The position numbers and the translations under genes are program-made. Positions 24,210 through 33,840 of a DNA stretch of 64,000 bases are shown piece after piece. The notes beneath the pieces are model-generated. The model saw only the letters and a program-made list of their open reading frames with translations. It was not told the DNA's origin and ran no database searches. This stretch comes from Gp6-AA40 sp036802945 (GTDB taxonomy: Bacteria > Acidobacteriota > Vicinamibacteria > Vicinamibacterales > UBA2999): NCBI GenBank assembly GCA_036802945.1, contig DAIRVG010000014.1, forward strand, positions 3,754-67,753. Direction: 5' to 3'. Every line of letters begins with the position of its first letter. Position 1 is the first letter of the stretch.

Positions 24210-25643
24210 TCAGTTGAATCTGACGTACTCGAAGTCAATCGGCTTCGTGTGGATGCCGCGGCGCGGCGGAGCGATCCAGTTCGCGAACTTGCCGGGCTCG
24301 ACGACGCGACCCTGCATCATCGCCTGGACGAAGGTGTAATCGCCCTCACTCGGCAGCCACTCCTCGCGACGGGCGTTCCATTGCTCCCGGGTCAGCACCT
24401 GGCCGTCGGGGCTGACGTGCTGTCCTGCGAAGTTTCCAATCGCGCGGTGAAAGGCCTTGTGGGGCAGCACGAGGCGAAAGCCGACACCCGTCTTCTCGAT
24501 GACCTTGTTCCACCGATCCACGCCGGCCTGGACCTCGCCAATGTAGTCGTCACGCAGCCGCTCGTTGAGCGCGGACAGCGCGGCCACTTCCTCCTCGACG
24601 ACACGTCCTCCGGAGACGGCCCCGACCTTGTAGGTTGCGTCCGTGAGCACGTGGTCGTCCGGCACCCGCGTCTCTTCGTAGCGGCCCTTCAGCCCGGTCG
24701 AGTAGTAGTTGGCGGCGTTCGACGAGACATCCGACCCGAACAGATCGAGCGTCACGCTGTAGTGGAAGTTGAGATACCGCTGTATGGTCTGCAGATCGAT
24801 CACACCCAGCGAGCGCACATGGTCGGAGTCGTCGAGCTTGTGCTCCGCCATCACTTCCGCCGTGCGCTGGATGATGCGGCCGACGCCGGTCTCGCCGACG
24901 AACATGTGATGCGCTTCCTCGGTCAGCATGAAGCGGCACGTGCGCGCGAGCGGATCGAACCCGGACTCGGCCAGTGATGACAGCTGGAACTTGCCATCGC
25001 GGTCGGTGAAGAACGTGAACATGTAGAACGCGAGCCAGTCTGGTGTCGGCTCGTTGAATGCGCCGAGGATGCGCGGGTTGTCCACGTCGCCGGAGCGGCG
25101 ATCGAGCAGCGCCTCCGCCTCTTCCCGTCCGTCGCGGCCGAAATAACGGTGCAGCAGGTACACCATCGCCCAGAGGTGACGCCCTTCCTCGACGTTCACC
25201 TGGTAGATGTTGCGGAGATCGTACAGCGACGGCGCGCACATGCCGAGCATCTTCTGCTGCTCGACCGACGCCGGCTCGGTGTCGCCCTGCGTGACGATGA
25301 TGCGGCGGAGCATCGAACGATATTCACCGGGTACGTCCTGCCACGCGGGCTGTCCCTTGTTCGCGCCGAAGTTCACCTCGCGTCCCTGGATCGGCGGCGC
25401 GACGAAGATGCCCCACCGATATTGCGGCATCTTGACGTAGTCGAACTGCGCCCACCCTTCCGGGTCCACGCTGATCGCCGTGCGCAGGTACACGTCGTAG
25501 TTGTGACTCTCGTTGGGTCCCATGTCGTACCACCAGCCCATGTAGGCGGGCTGCCAGTGCTCGAGCGCCCGCTGCAGCACGCGGTCGCGCCCGAGGTCGA
25601 CGTTGTTCGGAATCTTGTCGTTGTAATCGATGTTGCTCGTCAC
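24210..25643 (-). CDS. boxB: Benzoyl-CoA 2,3-epoxidase oxygenase subunit
   Basis: 477 aa from a GTG preceded by AAGAGG. BoxB is the diiron oxygenase that epoxidises benzoyl-CoA with O2, using electrons from the BoxA reductase. Seen here: MGWWYDMGPNESHNYDVYLR near the N-terminus, and two helical carboxylate-bridge motifs, NVEEGRHLW (about 150-158) and LTEEAHHMF (about 240-248), which supply the diiron ligands. Length matches the family. Last gene of the bclA-boxC-boxB run, separated from boxC by a 113-bp spacer filled with an inverted repeat. BoxA is not found anywhere in the window. Confidence 0.95.
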   Translation of the reverse strand: MTSNIDYNDKIPNNVDLGRDRVLQRALEHWQPAYMGWWYDMGPNESHNYDVYLRTAISVDPEGWAQFDYVKMPQYRWGIFVAPPIQGREVNFGANKGQPAWQDVPGEYRSMLRRIIVTQGDTEPASVEQQKMLGMCAPSLYDLRNIYQVNVEEGRHLWAMVYLLHRYFGRDGREEAEALLDRRSGDVDNPRILGAFNEPTPDWLAFYMFTFFTDRDGKFQLSSLAESGFDPLARTCRFMLTEEAHHMFVGETGVGRIIQRTAEVMAEHKLDDSDHVRSLGVIDLQTIQRYLNFHYSVTLDLFGSDVSSNAANYYSTGLKGRYEETRVPDDHVLTDATYKVGAVSGGRVVEEEVAALSALNERLRDDYIGEVQAGVDRWNKVIEKTGVGFRLVLPHKAFHRAIGNFAGQHVSPDGQVLTREQWNARREEWLPSEGDYTFVQAMMQGRVVEPGKFANWIAPPRRGIHTKPIDFEYVRFN

Positions 25644-25653
25644 TGGAACCTCT

Positions 25654-25750
25654 TAAGGTTGAGGTTCGAAGGTCGAACTTGGAAGTAAGTGCAAACTAGG
25701 ACTTACTTCGACAGTGACTTCAAAGTTCGCCCTTCGAACTTCGTACTTGC
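25654..25750. repeat. GAAC/GTTC inverted repeat between boxC and boxB
   Basis: AAGGTTGAGGTTCGAAGGTC and TTGGAAGTAAGTGC are matched by GACTTACTTCGAC and GTTCGCCCTTCGAACTTC. Could form a hairpin inside the operon, and so may influence the boxB to boxC transcript ratio. Confidence 0.78.
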
Positions 25751-25756
25751 GATGAC

Positions 25757-27461
25757 TCATACCCGCTCCCAGTCGAATTTCGGTTGCGCCCCACTACCAT
25801 AGACCTTGAGGGCGCCATTCTGGCCGGTGGCGTTCGGCCGGATGAAAATCCAGTTCTGCCAGGCCGAGAGCCGGCCGAACACGCGCGTCGCCTGGTTCTC
25901 GGGCAGCCCGAACCGGAGATTGGCTTCCATTCCGGTCAGCGCGTCGGGCGACAACGCCACGCGTGATTCGATTGCCTGCCGCATCTCGTCGTCCCAGTCG
26001 AGCGCGTCCGGCGCGTCAGTGACGAGGCCGAGGCGCATGGCGTCCAAAGGCTGCAGCGCAACACCAGTCAGTGCCCGAAGCGCGTCTATCGGCGCGCGAT
26101 CGTGGTGGAACCGCGCCGCAAGGCGCGACAGGTCGTTGACCATCGGCAGCGCGCCGAAATTCATCGGCGACAGCATCAGTGACGGCGCGGGTTCACCCTC
26201 GTCGGTCTGCAGCATGTAGACGCGGTCGGACGCGAACGCGAGCTCCAACAGCGTCCCCGCGAAGCACGAGCCTGGCGTGATGAACGTGAACATCGAGCGC
26301 GACGAAACGTCGAGGCGCGCAAACGTGCGGCGCATCATGCCGAGGACTTCGCGAACGAACCAGTGATTCTGGTGATCGAGAATGAATCGATCCATCGCGA
26401 CAACCGCCTCGGGGTCACCTGTGGCCTTGAACAGCCACAAACCGAGCTCGAGCTCGTTTGTCCGCAAGCTCAGAATCGCATCATCCAGCTCGCGCGCCAT
26501 CTGAAGGGGCCACCAGCCCGCCCCTGCNNNNNNNNNNNNNNNNNNNNNNNNNNNNNNNNNNNNNNNNNNNNNNNNNNNNNNNNNNNNNNNNNNNNNNNNN
26601 NNNNNNNNNNNNNNNNNNNNNNNNNNNCGTCGCGGTGCGCGCCGCCCGATTGAACTCGACATCGACGTACCGGTAGTGCAGACCACCGGAATCGATCGTC
26701 CGTTCGAGCGGCGTCAGCGTCACCCCTTGCACAGCTATGGGGCGATCGCTCTGCTCCGCCAGCTCACCCGCCCGCTTCTTCACGGCCTCGCCGAAATCCT
26801 GTGTACGAACGACCGCATCGACGAGCCGCCAGTCCTTCGCGCGCTGACCGCGGACACCGTCCGGAGTCGTGCAGAAGATGTCTGCATGATCACGGCGCAC
26901 CTTCCGCTTGTCGGTGACGCGGGTCAGGCCTCCGGTCCCTGGGAGCACGCCCAGGAGCGGAACTTCCGGAAGGCTGATCGTGGAGGACCGATCGTCGACC
27001 AGCATGATCTCGTCACAGGCAAGCGCAAGCTCGTAGCCGCCGCCAGCCGTCGTGCCATTGCACGCCGCGAGAAACTTGAGGCCGGAGTAGCGGCTCGAAT
27101 CCTCGATCCCGTTACGCGTTTCGTTGGTGAACTTGCAGAAGTTCACCTTCCAGGCGTGACTCGACTGCCCGAGCATGTAGATATTGGCGCCGGAGCAGAA
27201 CACGCGATTCTTCGCGCTCGTGATGACAACCGAGCGGACCTCGGGATGCTCGAAACGGATGCGCTGCAGGACGTCGTGAAACTCGATGTCGACGCCGAGA
27301 TCGTATGAGTTGAGCTTGAGGCGATACCCGGGTCGCAGCCCGCCATCCTCGCTGACATCCATTGTCACCGTCGCCACCGGACCGTCGAACGACACGCGCC
27401 AGTGTTTATAGCGGCCAGGATCGACCTGATAGTCGACGAACTCGGTTTTGGTCTCGATCAA
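25757..27461 (-). CDS. boxC: 2,3-epoxybenzoyl-CoA dihydrolase, interrupted by assembly gap
   Basis: About 550 aa, read as two parts around a 100-N gap. The N-terminal part has a crotonase fold (FCSGANIYMLG, CNGTTAGGGYELALACDEI, PLLGVLPGTGG). The C-terminal part runs from AGAGWWPLQMARELDDAIL to LSAWQNWIFIRPNATG. BoxC opens the ring of the epoxide and releases formate. The start is a TTG whose TTGA overlaps the stop of the benzoate-CoA ligase gene, so the two are coupled. The total span is not a multiple of three, so the gap length is wrong; the two halves belong to one gene rather than a pseudogene. Confidence 0.93.
26528..26627. other. Assembly gap of 100 N
   Basis: Exactly 100 Ns inside boxC. 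The size is a conventional placeholder. Confidence 0.99.
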
Positions 27462-29059
27462 TTCATAGCCTCGGCGGGCGACGCTTGAGCGGCCCTTTCA
27501 CGCAGTTTATAGCGCTGGACCTTCCCCGTCGCCGTCTTAGGCAGCTCGGCAATGAACTCCACCCAGCGCGGACGCTTATAGTCGGCAAGCCGCACACGAA
27601 CGAACTGTTGCAGCTCCGCGGCAAGGTCAGGCGTGCCCGCGATTCCCTGGCGGAGGACGATGTAGGCGTACGGCTTCATCAAGCCATCGCGATCGGTGCG
27701 TGCGCCGACGCCGCACTCGAGCACGGATGCGTGCTCGATGAGCGTGTTCTCGATTTCGACCGGGCTCACCCAGATGCCACCGACCTTGAGCATGTCGTCG
27801 GAGCGGCCGGCGTACCAGTAGTAGCCGTCGGCGTCCAGGTAGTACTTGTCGCCGGTCCGGATCCACCGACCTTCGATCGTTTCCCTCGTCTTCTCGTGCT
27901 TGTTCCAATAGCACGCGCACGTGGAGTCCCCGGCGATCAGGAGGTTTCCGATGTCACCGGGCGGCACGGGGCGATTCTCTTCGTCGAGAATCCTCGCCTC
28001 GTACCCAGGGACAATCTGCCCGCTCGAGCCCGGACGAATCGCGCCCGGGCGATTCGAGATGAAGATGTGCAGGATCTCAGTCGACCCGATACCGTCGAGA
28101 ATCTCCACCCCGAACCGCTGCTTGAAACGCTCGAACAACGCAGGCGGCAGCGCTTCGCCGGCCGACACGCCGTAGCGGATGCTCGAGAGATCGAAATCCG
28201 CGCCATTACGTTGATGCGCGAGCAGCATTCCGTAGTTGGTCGGAACCGAGTAGAAAAGCGTGGGCCGGTGTTTCTCGATCACCGCGTACACGTTCGCCGC
28301 AGCCGGCGGACCGGTCCACAGAATCGTCGTCGCGCCAACGCCAAACGGAAAGTACATCGCATTGCCGAGGCCGTACGCGAAGAAGAGTTTCGCAACGCTG
28401 AAACAGCGGTCGTCGGGCGAGATGCCGAGGACCCCTTTCGCGTACAGCTCCGTGCACACGACCATGTCGTGATGCAGGTGCACGCACCCCTTCGGGAAGC
28501 CGGTGCTACCCGACGAGTAGAGCCAGAAGGCCGGGTCGTCTTTGCTCGTCGGCTCTGCCTCGAGATCGCTTGACGCGTCCGCCGTCAGCGACGCGAGCGT
28601 CCGGAGGCCGTCGACACGGTCCGAGGAGGGTCCATCGCGGCTGACGACGATCTCGCGTACGTGGCGCAGGCGGTCGGGAGGGATCGCCTTGATGTGCGGC
28701 AGCAGCTGTTCGCTGACGATGATGACGCGGGCGCGGGAATCGCTGAGGACGTACTCGTAGTCGGCCGGCTTCCAGAGCGTGCTCATGGGGATCGGCACCG
28801 CGCCGATCTTCATGGCGCCGAAGAAGCTGTAGATGAAGTCGGGCGTGTCGAGGAGGAGGAGCATCACGCGCTCCTCGAGCCGCACGTCCAACTCCTCGCG
28901 CAGCGCGTTTCCGACACGATTGACGCGGTCGAGGACCTGCTGATACGTCACGCGCTCATCGCCGCACTCGATGGCGATCCTCGCGCAGCGCCCTTCGTGG
29001 ATGTTGCGATCGATAAACCAAGTAGCCGCGTTGAAGGTGTCTGGCAGCGCGGTCAACAC
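27458..29059 (-). CDS. bclA: Benzoate-CoA ligase
   Basis: 533 aa from a GTG. Activates benzoate with ATP and CoA, the entry step of the box pathway. Adenylate-forming motifs: P-loop-like LYSSGSTGFPKGCVH, GIGSTEILHIFISN, and the C-terminal RTGDKYYLDADGYYWYAGRS with the hinge DDMLKVGGIWVSP. The catalytic lysine lies in LPKTATGKVQRYKLRE. Benzoate-CoA ligases share TLWKPADYEYVL near the N-terminus. Overlaps boxC by 4 bp, so both are probably one transcript. A 4-hydroxybenzoate or other aryl-acid specificity cannot be excluded from sequence alone, but the boxBC neighbours point to benzoate. Confidence 0.93.
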   Translation of the reverse strand: MLTALPDTFNAATWFIDRNIHEGRCARIAIECGDERVTYQQVLDRVNRVGNALREELDVRLEERVMLLLLDTPDFIYSFFGAMKIGAVPIPMSTLWKPADYEYVLSDSRARVIIVSEQLLPHIKAIPPDRLRHVREIVVSRDGPSSDRVDGLRTLASLTADASSDLEAEPTSKDDPAFWLYSSGSTGFPKGCVHLHHDMVVCTELYAKGVLGISPDDRCFSVAKLFFAYGLGNAMYFPFGVGATTILWTGPPAAANVYAVIEKHRPTLFYSVPTNYGMLLAHQRNGADFDLSSIRYGVSAGEALPPALFERFKQRFGVEILDGIGSTEILHIFISNRPGAIRPGSSGQIVPGYEARILDEENRPVPPGDIGNLLIAGDSTCACYWNKHEKTRETIEGRWIRTGDKYYLDADGYYWYAGRSDDMLKVGGIWVSPVEIENTLIEHASVLECGVGARTDRDGLMKPYAYIVLRQGIAGTPDLAAELQQFVRVRLADYKRPRWVEFIAELPKTATGKVQRYKLRERAAQASPAEAMN

Positions 29060-29118
29060 GGCCGATATCGTATCGCGGACCCAAAGGGTCCGCGCCGCAA
29101 CGGTCGGTCACCCAGACA

Positions 29119-29190
29119 AGCCACAGAGACACAGAGTCACAGAATCACAGAGAAAACGAATTCTTCTCTGTGTCTCTGTGACTCTGTGGC
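29119..29190. repeat. CACAGAG octad hairpin
   Basis: GCCACAGAGACACAGAGTCA (period 8) faces TCTCTGTGTCTCTGTGACTC, with a loop of about 12 bp. Lies between the hydratase and ligase genes of the same strand. Confidence 0.9.
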
Positions 29191-29193
29191 CCG

Positions 29194-29979
29194 TTACACA
29201 CCGCGGAAGTGCGGCGGCCGTTTCTCCGTAAAGGCCTCGATGCCTTCGCGTGCGTCATGAGTGGAAAAGAGCGCGACCTGGTTTTCGAGCTCGATGGCGA
29301 GCATTTCGTCCAGGGAGGCCTGCGAACCTTGGTACAGCGTCTTCTTTGCCCGCGCGATCGCCAGGGGCGGCTTGTCAGCCAGCCGCGCCGCAAGCGCGCG
29401 CGTTTCACTCATCAGCGTGTCGGCCGCCACGATGCGATTGAAGATGCCGAGACGATGCCCTTCCGCGGCATCGATCATCTCGCCGGTGAAGACCAGTTCG
29501 AGCGCCTTCCCAAGACCGACCAGACGCGGCAGGAAAAAGGTACCGCCGAGATCAGGGTGCAAGCCGACGCGATTGAACACCTGACCTATTGACGCGCGGT
29601 CTGACGCCACGCGGATGTCGCACGCCAGCGCGAGACTCGCGCCGCCTCCAGCAGCCGCGCCATTGACCGCTGCGATGACCGGCTTGGGTGCGGACGCAAT
29701 CACGGCAATCGCGCTCGCGCCGTTACCCACAAGCTCGCGCGCCTGCGCCCAGTCGTGCGTGTCGATCAGCTGCTTCAAGTACCCCACGTCGGCGCCGGCG
29801 CAGAATGCGCGACCCGCGCCGGTGAGGACGATGACGCGGCAGTGGCCATCCAGAGCAGCATCACGGATCGCGTGCCCAAGATCCGCGGCTAGTCGGGCGT
29901 CGAACGAGTTCAGCGCATCCGGTCGGTTCAGCGTGATCGTGGTGATGCGCGCGTCGTGTTGGACGAGAAGATCGTTCAT
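29194..29979 (-). CDS. Enoyl-CoA hydratase/isomerase family protein
   Basis: 261 aa. Crotonase features: TITLNRPDALNSFDARL, GAGRAFCAGADVGYL (oxyanion hole), AVNGAAAGGGASLALACDI, and GLHPDLGGTFFLPRL with an acidic catalytic position. The C-terminal KKTLYQGSQASLDEMLAIEL is normal for short hydratases. PaaG-like ring isomerases look similar, so the reaction is not certain. In this cluster it would hydrate an unsaturated dicarboxylic acyl-CoA after ring opening. Upstream of the ligase gene on the same strand but separated by a hairpin. Its ATG overlaps the start region of the divergent alpha/beta hydrolase. Confidence 0.88.
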   Translation of the reverse strand: MNDLLVQHDARITTITLNRPDALNSFDARLAADLGHAIRDAALDGHCRVIVLTGAGRAFCAGADVGYLKQLIDTHDWAQARELVGNGASAIAVIASAPKPVIAAVNGAAAGGGASLALACDIRVASDRASIGQVFNRVGLHPDLGGTFFLPRLVGLGKALELVFTGEMIDAAEGHRLGIFNRIVAADTLMSETRALAARLADKPPLAIARAKKTLYQGSQASLDEMLAIELENQVALFSTHDAREGIEAFTEKRPPHFRGV

Positions 29980-29998
29980 GGGGACCTATGATAGGCCC

Positions 29999-30778
29999 GT
30001 GAACGAGTTCGTCTCGATCGACGGCGCGCGGCTCGAGTACGTCTGGCACGGGCCATCACCGGTGTATGCGCCGACGCTCGTTTTTCTTCACGAGGGGCTC
30101 GGATCCATCAGCCGGTGGCGCGACTTTCCCGCCGCACTGTGCTCGCGGACCGGATGCGGCGGCCTGGTCTACAACCGCCGGGGCCACGGCAAGTCGGATT
30201 CGCTCACGGGTCCGCGCTCCGTGCGCTTCCTGCACGATGAAGCACTGATCGTCCTTCCGCGTCTCCTCCAGATCTTCGAGATTTCGCGTCCGATTCTCGT
30301 TGGGCACAGCGACGGCGCGTCAATCGCGCTGATCTACGCCGGCTCTGGGCTCGGCCACCTGCTCGCGCTCGCGCTCGAGGCGCCGCACGTCTTCGTCGAA
30401 GACATCAATGTAACGAGCATCGCCGAACTGCGCCAGCGCTATGTGAGCACGGACCTCCGCACGAAGCTCGCGCGCCACCACGGCGGGAACGTCGACACGT
30501 TATTTCAGTACTGGACCGACGTCTGGCTGCGGCCCGACTTCCGCGCGTGGAACATCGAGAGCTACCTGCCGAACATAGAGAGTCCGACGCTCATCATCCA
30601 GGGCCATGACGACGAGTACGGAACGAAGCGGCAGGTGGAAGCAATCATGTCGGCGCTCGGTGGCCGGTGCGACGCCCTGATGCTGGACGCGTGCCGTCAT
30701 TCACCGCACATCGATCAGCCGCGGATCGTACTCGACAGGATGGCGGAATTCATTCAGGGGTTAAGAGGCAGGGGTTAG
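29999..30778 (+). CDS. Alpha/beta hydrolase
   Basis: 259 aa from the GTG at 29999 (VNEFVSIDGARLEYVWHG); an ATG at 29978 would add seven residues and overlap the start of the divergent hydratase. Fold features: LVFLHEGLGSISRWRDFP, YNRRGHGKSD, nucleophile elbow in ILVGHSDGASIAL, acid in TLIIQGHDDEYG, and His in ACRHSPHIDQP. Such hydrolases often accompany box genes; a role as thioesterase or lactonase is suggested by context only. Its last codons run into AGGGGTT heptads. Confidence 0.85.
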   Translation: MNEFVSIDGARLEYVWHGPSPVYAPTLVFLHEGLGSISRWRDFPAALCSRTGCGGLVYNRRGHGKSDSLTGPRSVRFLHDEALIVLPRLLQIFEISRPILVGHSDGASIALIYAGSGLGHLLALALEAPHVFVEDINVTSIAELRQRYVSTDLRTKLARHHGGNVDTLFQYWTDVWLRPDFRAWNIESYLPNIESPTLIIQGHDDEYGTKRQVEAIMSALGGRCDALMLDACRHSPHIDQPRIVLDRMAEFIQGLRGRG

Positions 30779-30844
30779 GGGTTAGATCGTGCCAGCTTGA
30801 GTCCTGAGGCAGCCCTGTCCCCTAACCCCTATCCCCTATCCCCT
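30757..30844. repeat. AGGGGTT / CCCCTAT inverted heptad arrays
   Basis: AGGGGTTAAG and GGGGTTAGGGGTTAG (30757-30785) face CCCCTAACCCCTATCCCCTA (30819-30844). The left array covers the last codons of the hydrolase gene, the right array abuts the stop of the second TonB-dependent receptor. Convergent gene ends. Confidence 0.88.
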
Positions 30845-33781
30845 TCAGAATGAAACCCGAAACCCCAGTTGCAGCATCCGTGGCTGGAACGCGATGTTCG
30901 TGTCCTGCGACGGCTGGCCGTAGCGAACGTTGCTCAGGTTTGTGACGAACGAGTTGTAGTTCTTGTGGTTGAACAGGTTGAACACCTCGAGCATCCCGTC
31001 GACGGTCGTCCGGGTCCCGAACTTGACGCGCTTCTGGAGACGCGTGTCCACCCGATGCAGCGACGGACGATTGAAGGACCGCCGCTCCACGAGCTGCAGC
31101 GACCCATCCGGATTGATCGCGCGCACGCGGCTGGTGTTTGCCGACCCCACATTGTTCGTACTGCCGGTCCCCAGGAGGTCGAGACCCGACGTCGGCGTCT
31201 GCCATCCATTGTCACCGAAGAAATACAAGCCACTGAGCTGGAAGCCGTAACCGATATCCCAGATGCCGTTGAACGTGGCCCGGTTCCGCTGACCAAATGC
31301 GGAATTCGCGTCATCGGCCAAGTACCACTCGTCTCGGTAGACCGCATTCAATTGAATCGGCACGTTGCATTGGAACTGTCCGCCGGAGGAGATCGTCCAG
31401 ACGGAGCTGCACCCCGGAGGCGGTTCGACGTGCTGCCACTGGTACTGGTACGCGAGCAGATACGTCGCCGACGCCTGCCAACGCCTGCTCATGCGCTTGT
31501 TCCACGCGAGCTGCAGCCCGTGGTACCGATCCTTGCCCGCCGCCATGTCGAGGTTCACGCTGTCCCACCCGGCGGTTGGCCGCTTCGCGACGTCTGTGAA
31601 CGGGTAGTTTGATCCAGTCGCGAGGTTGTACGCGAGATTGACGTCGGTCACGATCCGTGGCTTTCGGTTGCCGGTGTAGACCCAATCCGCCTCAAGTGAC
31701 ATGGAGCTGCCGAACTGGCGCTGCACGCCCATTGACGACTGGTAGCTGTGTGCCGTCTCCAGATGTGGATCGGGCAGCTCCCGCGCGCTTCGCCGGATCA
31801 GGCCACGGGTGAACATGTCGACCGCCTGGTCATAGGTCGGGATCGGTCCGTTGAACGGTCTCGCCGCGAAGTCGGGACGACCGTCGTACAGCTGCTGCAC
31901 AGAGATCGTTCCCTGGGTCAGCATCGACCAGAACACGGTGTTCTCGTCCTCGTTGGCGAAATACTTGCCAACACCACCGCGCACGACGGTCTTGTCGTTC
32001 AGACGGTATGCGAAACCGGCGCGCGGCCCGAAGTTGTTCTTGTCCGCGCCCGGCCCGGCGGGCACGAACGGCTTGTAGACGATGTCCTCGAGGCTCCCCT
32101 TGCCGAGGTCATATCGCAGTCCAAGGTTAAGCGTGAGCCGAGCCGATGCGGCCCAATCATCCTGCATCCAGCCTGCAAGCTCGTGGCGTACCGGATACAC
32201 GATGAACTGGCCGACGCCGAGGCGATATGACCGGGTGATTGGCGAGAGCGCGGCGAGATTCCACGTCGAGACGTCGTTCCAGACCGGAAATAGCGACTCG
32301 ATGTTGGCGGGCACGTTGCCGCCCTGCATGTCGTACGTGCCCATGCAGAAGTCGCAGACCGTCACCGACTGCTTGTTGTAGATGTATTCGCCGCCCACCT
32401 TCACGTCGTGACGGCCGCCGCGATTGAAGGAGAACGACAGATCGTCTCGCAGCGAGTACGGATCCTGGATCGCATTGACCGGAGAATTTGCGTGCCCTTG
32501 GCCGATCGTGTAGCCGCCGCGGAATGTCAGGATCGGCGTCCCGCCCAGCGTGCGAAACGGTGCGTACGGGTGGCCTGGCCATTTCACCACCGGATGCTGA
32601 TAGAACGAGAACGCCGCATCGCCGCCGCGCACTTCATTCACCACGCGGCTGCTCAGGACCTGTGTGACCGTTGCCAGGATGTTGTTGGTCGCGCGGCCCG
32701 TCTCGATCCCGGACGAGGGATGTCGCGTCGCGCCGCCGGAGAAGCGGTTGTCGATCGGGAGGTGATTGATCGCCTTGTTGCCGCGAAGCGACAACCGGGT
32801 GCGAGGCGAGAACTGGAAGTCGAGGCGAAGGCTCGCCTTCTTCTCCGTGCGCGTGCTCAGCTGATCGAAGTTGAACATCGGGTACGGGCTCGAATAGCTG
32901 AAGGTCGTCGGCTCGCGCTCGTACTCGAAGGTGCCGAAAAAGTGGATGCGGTCCTTCTTGATTGGACCACCGTAGGTCCAGGCCAGCTGCTGGTTCGAGT
33001 ACGGCAGCACGCGATCCTGGATGAAATCTTTCGCGTTGAACGTCGCGTCACGGAAATAGCCGGAGAACGTGCCCTGCGGCGCGTTGGTCCCGGATTTCGT
33101 AATCGCGTTGAGTTGCTGGCCGCTCGAGTGTCCCTGGCTCGCGTCGAAGCGGTTCGAGATGAACTGAAACTCTGCTATCGCCTCCCGGCTATATCGTGGT
33201 TGCCCGAAGGCGCCTGAGAACAGCTGCGTGACCTGCTGTCCGTCGATGTTGATCTGGAACTGATAGTCCCTGCCCCCGAGCGTGTCGCTCGAGGAGTTCT
33301 GCCGGCTTCCTGGCGCGAGCGTCGCGAGGTCAAGCCAGTTGCGCCCGTTCACTGGCAGGTCCTGCAGCTGCCGCGGATCGATGTTGCCGCCGACCTCCGA
33401 CTTCGTGGTGTCGATGAGCGGCGCCTCGCCGGTGACGGTCACGGTCTCCTGCAACGTCGAAGGCGCCATCTGAAGATTCACGACCGCCTGCTGGTTCACC
33501 AGGAGATCGATCGAGCGGTTCACGGTGCCGAAGCCCGCGAGCTCCAGCGTCAGCCGGTGCAGCCCGGTGCGTACCGGAAGCCGGAACATGCCTCTGTCGT
33601 CGGTGACACCGACGAACGTATTGCCGCTCGCCTCGTGCACAGCGGTCACCGTCACTCCGGGCAGCACACCACCGGTGCTGTCGGTAATCGTTCCGCTCAC
33701 CGCCGCCTCCTGTGCGTGCGCCACCGCGGGCACGCCGATCAACAGCCCGACGACAAAAAGATATGGAAACAGTTTCCGCAT
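30845..33781 (-). CDS. TonB-dependent receptor with N-terminal carboxypeptidase-like domain, second copy
   Basis: 978 aa. Signal peptide MRKLFPYLFVVGLLIGVPAVAHAQ, then the carboxypeptidase-like domain (VSGTITDSTGGVLPGVTVTA, FGTVNRSIDLLVNQQAVVNL), a plug-like region with TGEAPLIDTTKSEVGG and DLPVNGRNWLDLATLAPG, and a barrel ending in LQLGFRVSF with terminal Phe. Same family as the receptor at 3814-7074 but only distantly alike. Close to the box cluster and head-to-head with an MFS exporter (59 bp apart), which suggests a transport role for an aromatic or plant-derived compound; this is inference. Confidence 0.92.
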   Translation of the reverse strand: MRKLFPYLFVVGLLIGVPAVAHAQEAAVSGTITDSTGGVLPGVTVTAVHEASGNTFVGVTDDRGMFRLPVRTGLHRLTLELAGFGTVNRSIDLLVNQQAVVNLQMAPSTLQETVTVTGEAPLIDTTKSEVGGNIDPRQLQDLPVNGRNWLDLATLAPGSRQNSSSDTLGGRDYQFQINIDGQQVTQLFSGAFGQPRYSREAIAEFQFISNRFDASQGHSSGQQLNAITKSGTNAPQGTFSGYFRDATFNAKDFIQDRVLPYSNQQLAWTYGGPIKKDRIHFFGTFEYEREPTTFSYSSPYPMFNFDQLSTRTEKKASLRLDFQFSPRTRLSLRGNKAINHLPIDNRFSGGATRHPSSGIETGRATNNILATVTQVLSSRVVNEVRGGDAAFSFYQHPVVKWPGHPYAPFRTLGGTPILTFRGGYTIGQGHANSPVNAIQDPYSLRDDLSFSFNRGGRHDVKVGGEYIYNKQSVTVCDFCMGTYDMQGGNVPANIESLFPVWNDVSTWNLAALSPITRSYRLGVGQFIVYPVRHELAGWMQDDWAASARLTLNLGLRYDLGKGSLEDIVYKPFVPAGPGADKNNFGPRAGFAYRLNDKTVVRGGVGKYFANEDENTVFWSMLTQGTISVQQLYDGRPDFAARPFNGPIPTYDQAVDMFTRGLIRRSARELPDPHLETAHSYQSSMGVQRQFGSSMSLEADWVYTGNRKPRIVTDVNLAYNLATGSNYPFTDVAKRPTAGWDSVNLDMAAGKDRYHGLQLAWNKRMSRRWQASATYLLAYQYQWQHVEPPPGCSSVWTISSGGQFQCNVPIQLNAVYRDEWYLADDANSAFGQRNRATFNGIWDIGYGFQLSGLYFFGDNGWQTPTSGLDLLGTGSTNNVGSANTSRVRAINPDGSLQLVERRSFNRPSLHRVDTRLQKRVKFGTRTTVDGMLEVFNLFNHKNYNSFVTNLSNVRYGQPSQDTNIAFQPRMLQLGFRVSF

Positions 33782-33840
33782 GGGGCCTCCCCGGGCCGCG
33801 CAGGGACTTTGCGCGCCGTGGATCCTACAATGAAAGGTCT

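Noticed and set aside
25757..27461. boxC pseudogene with frameshift
   Set aside because: The frame change coincides with the 100-N placeholder; both halves are normal.
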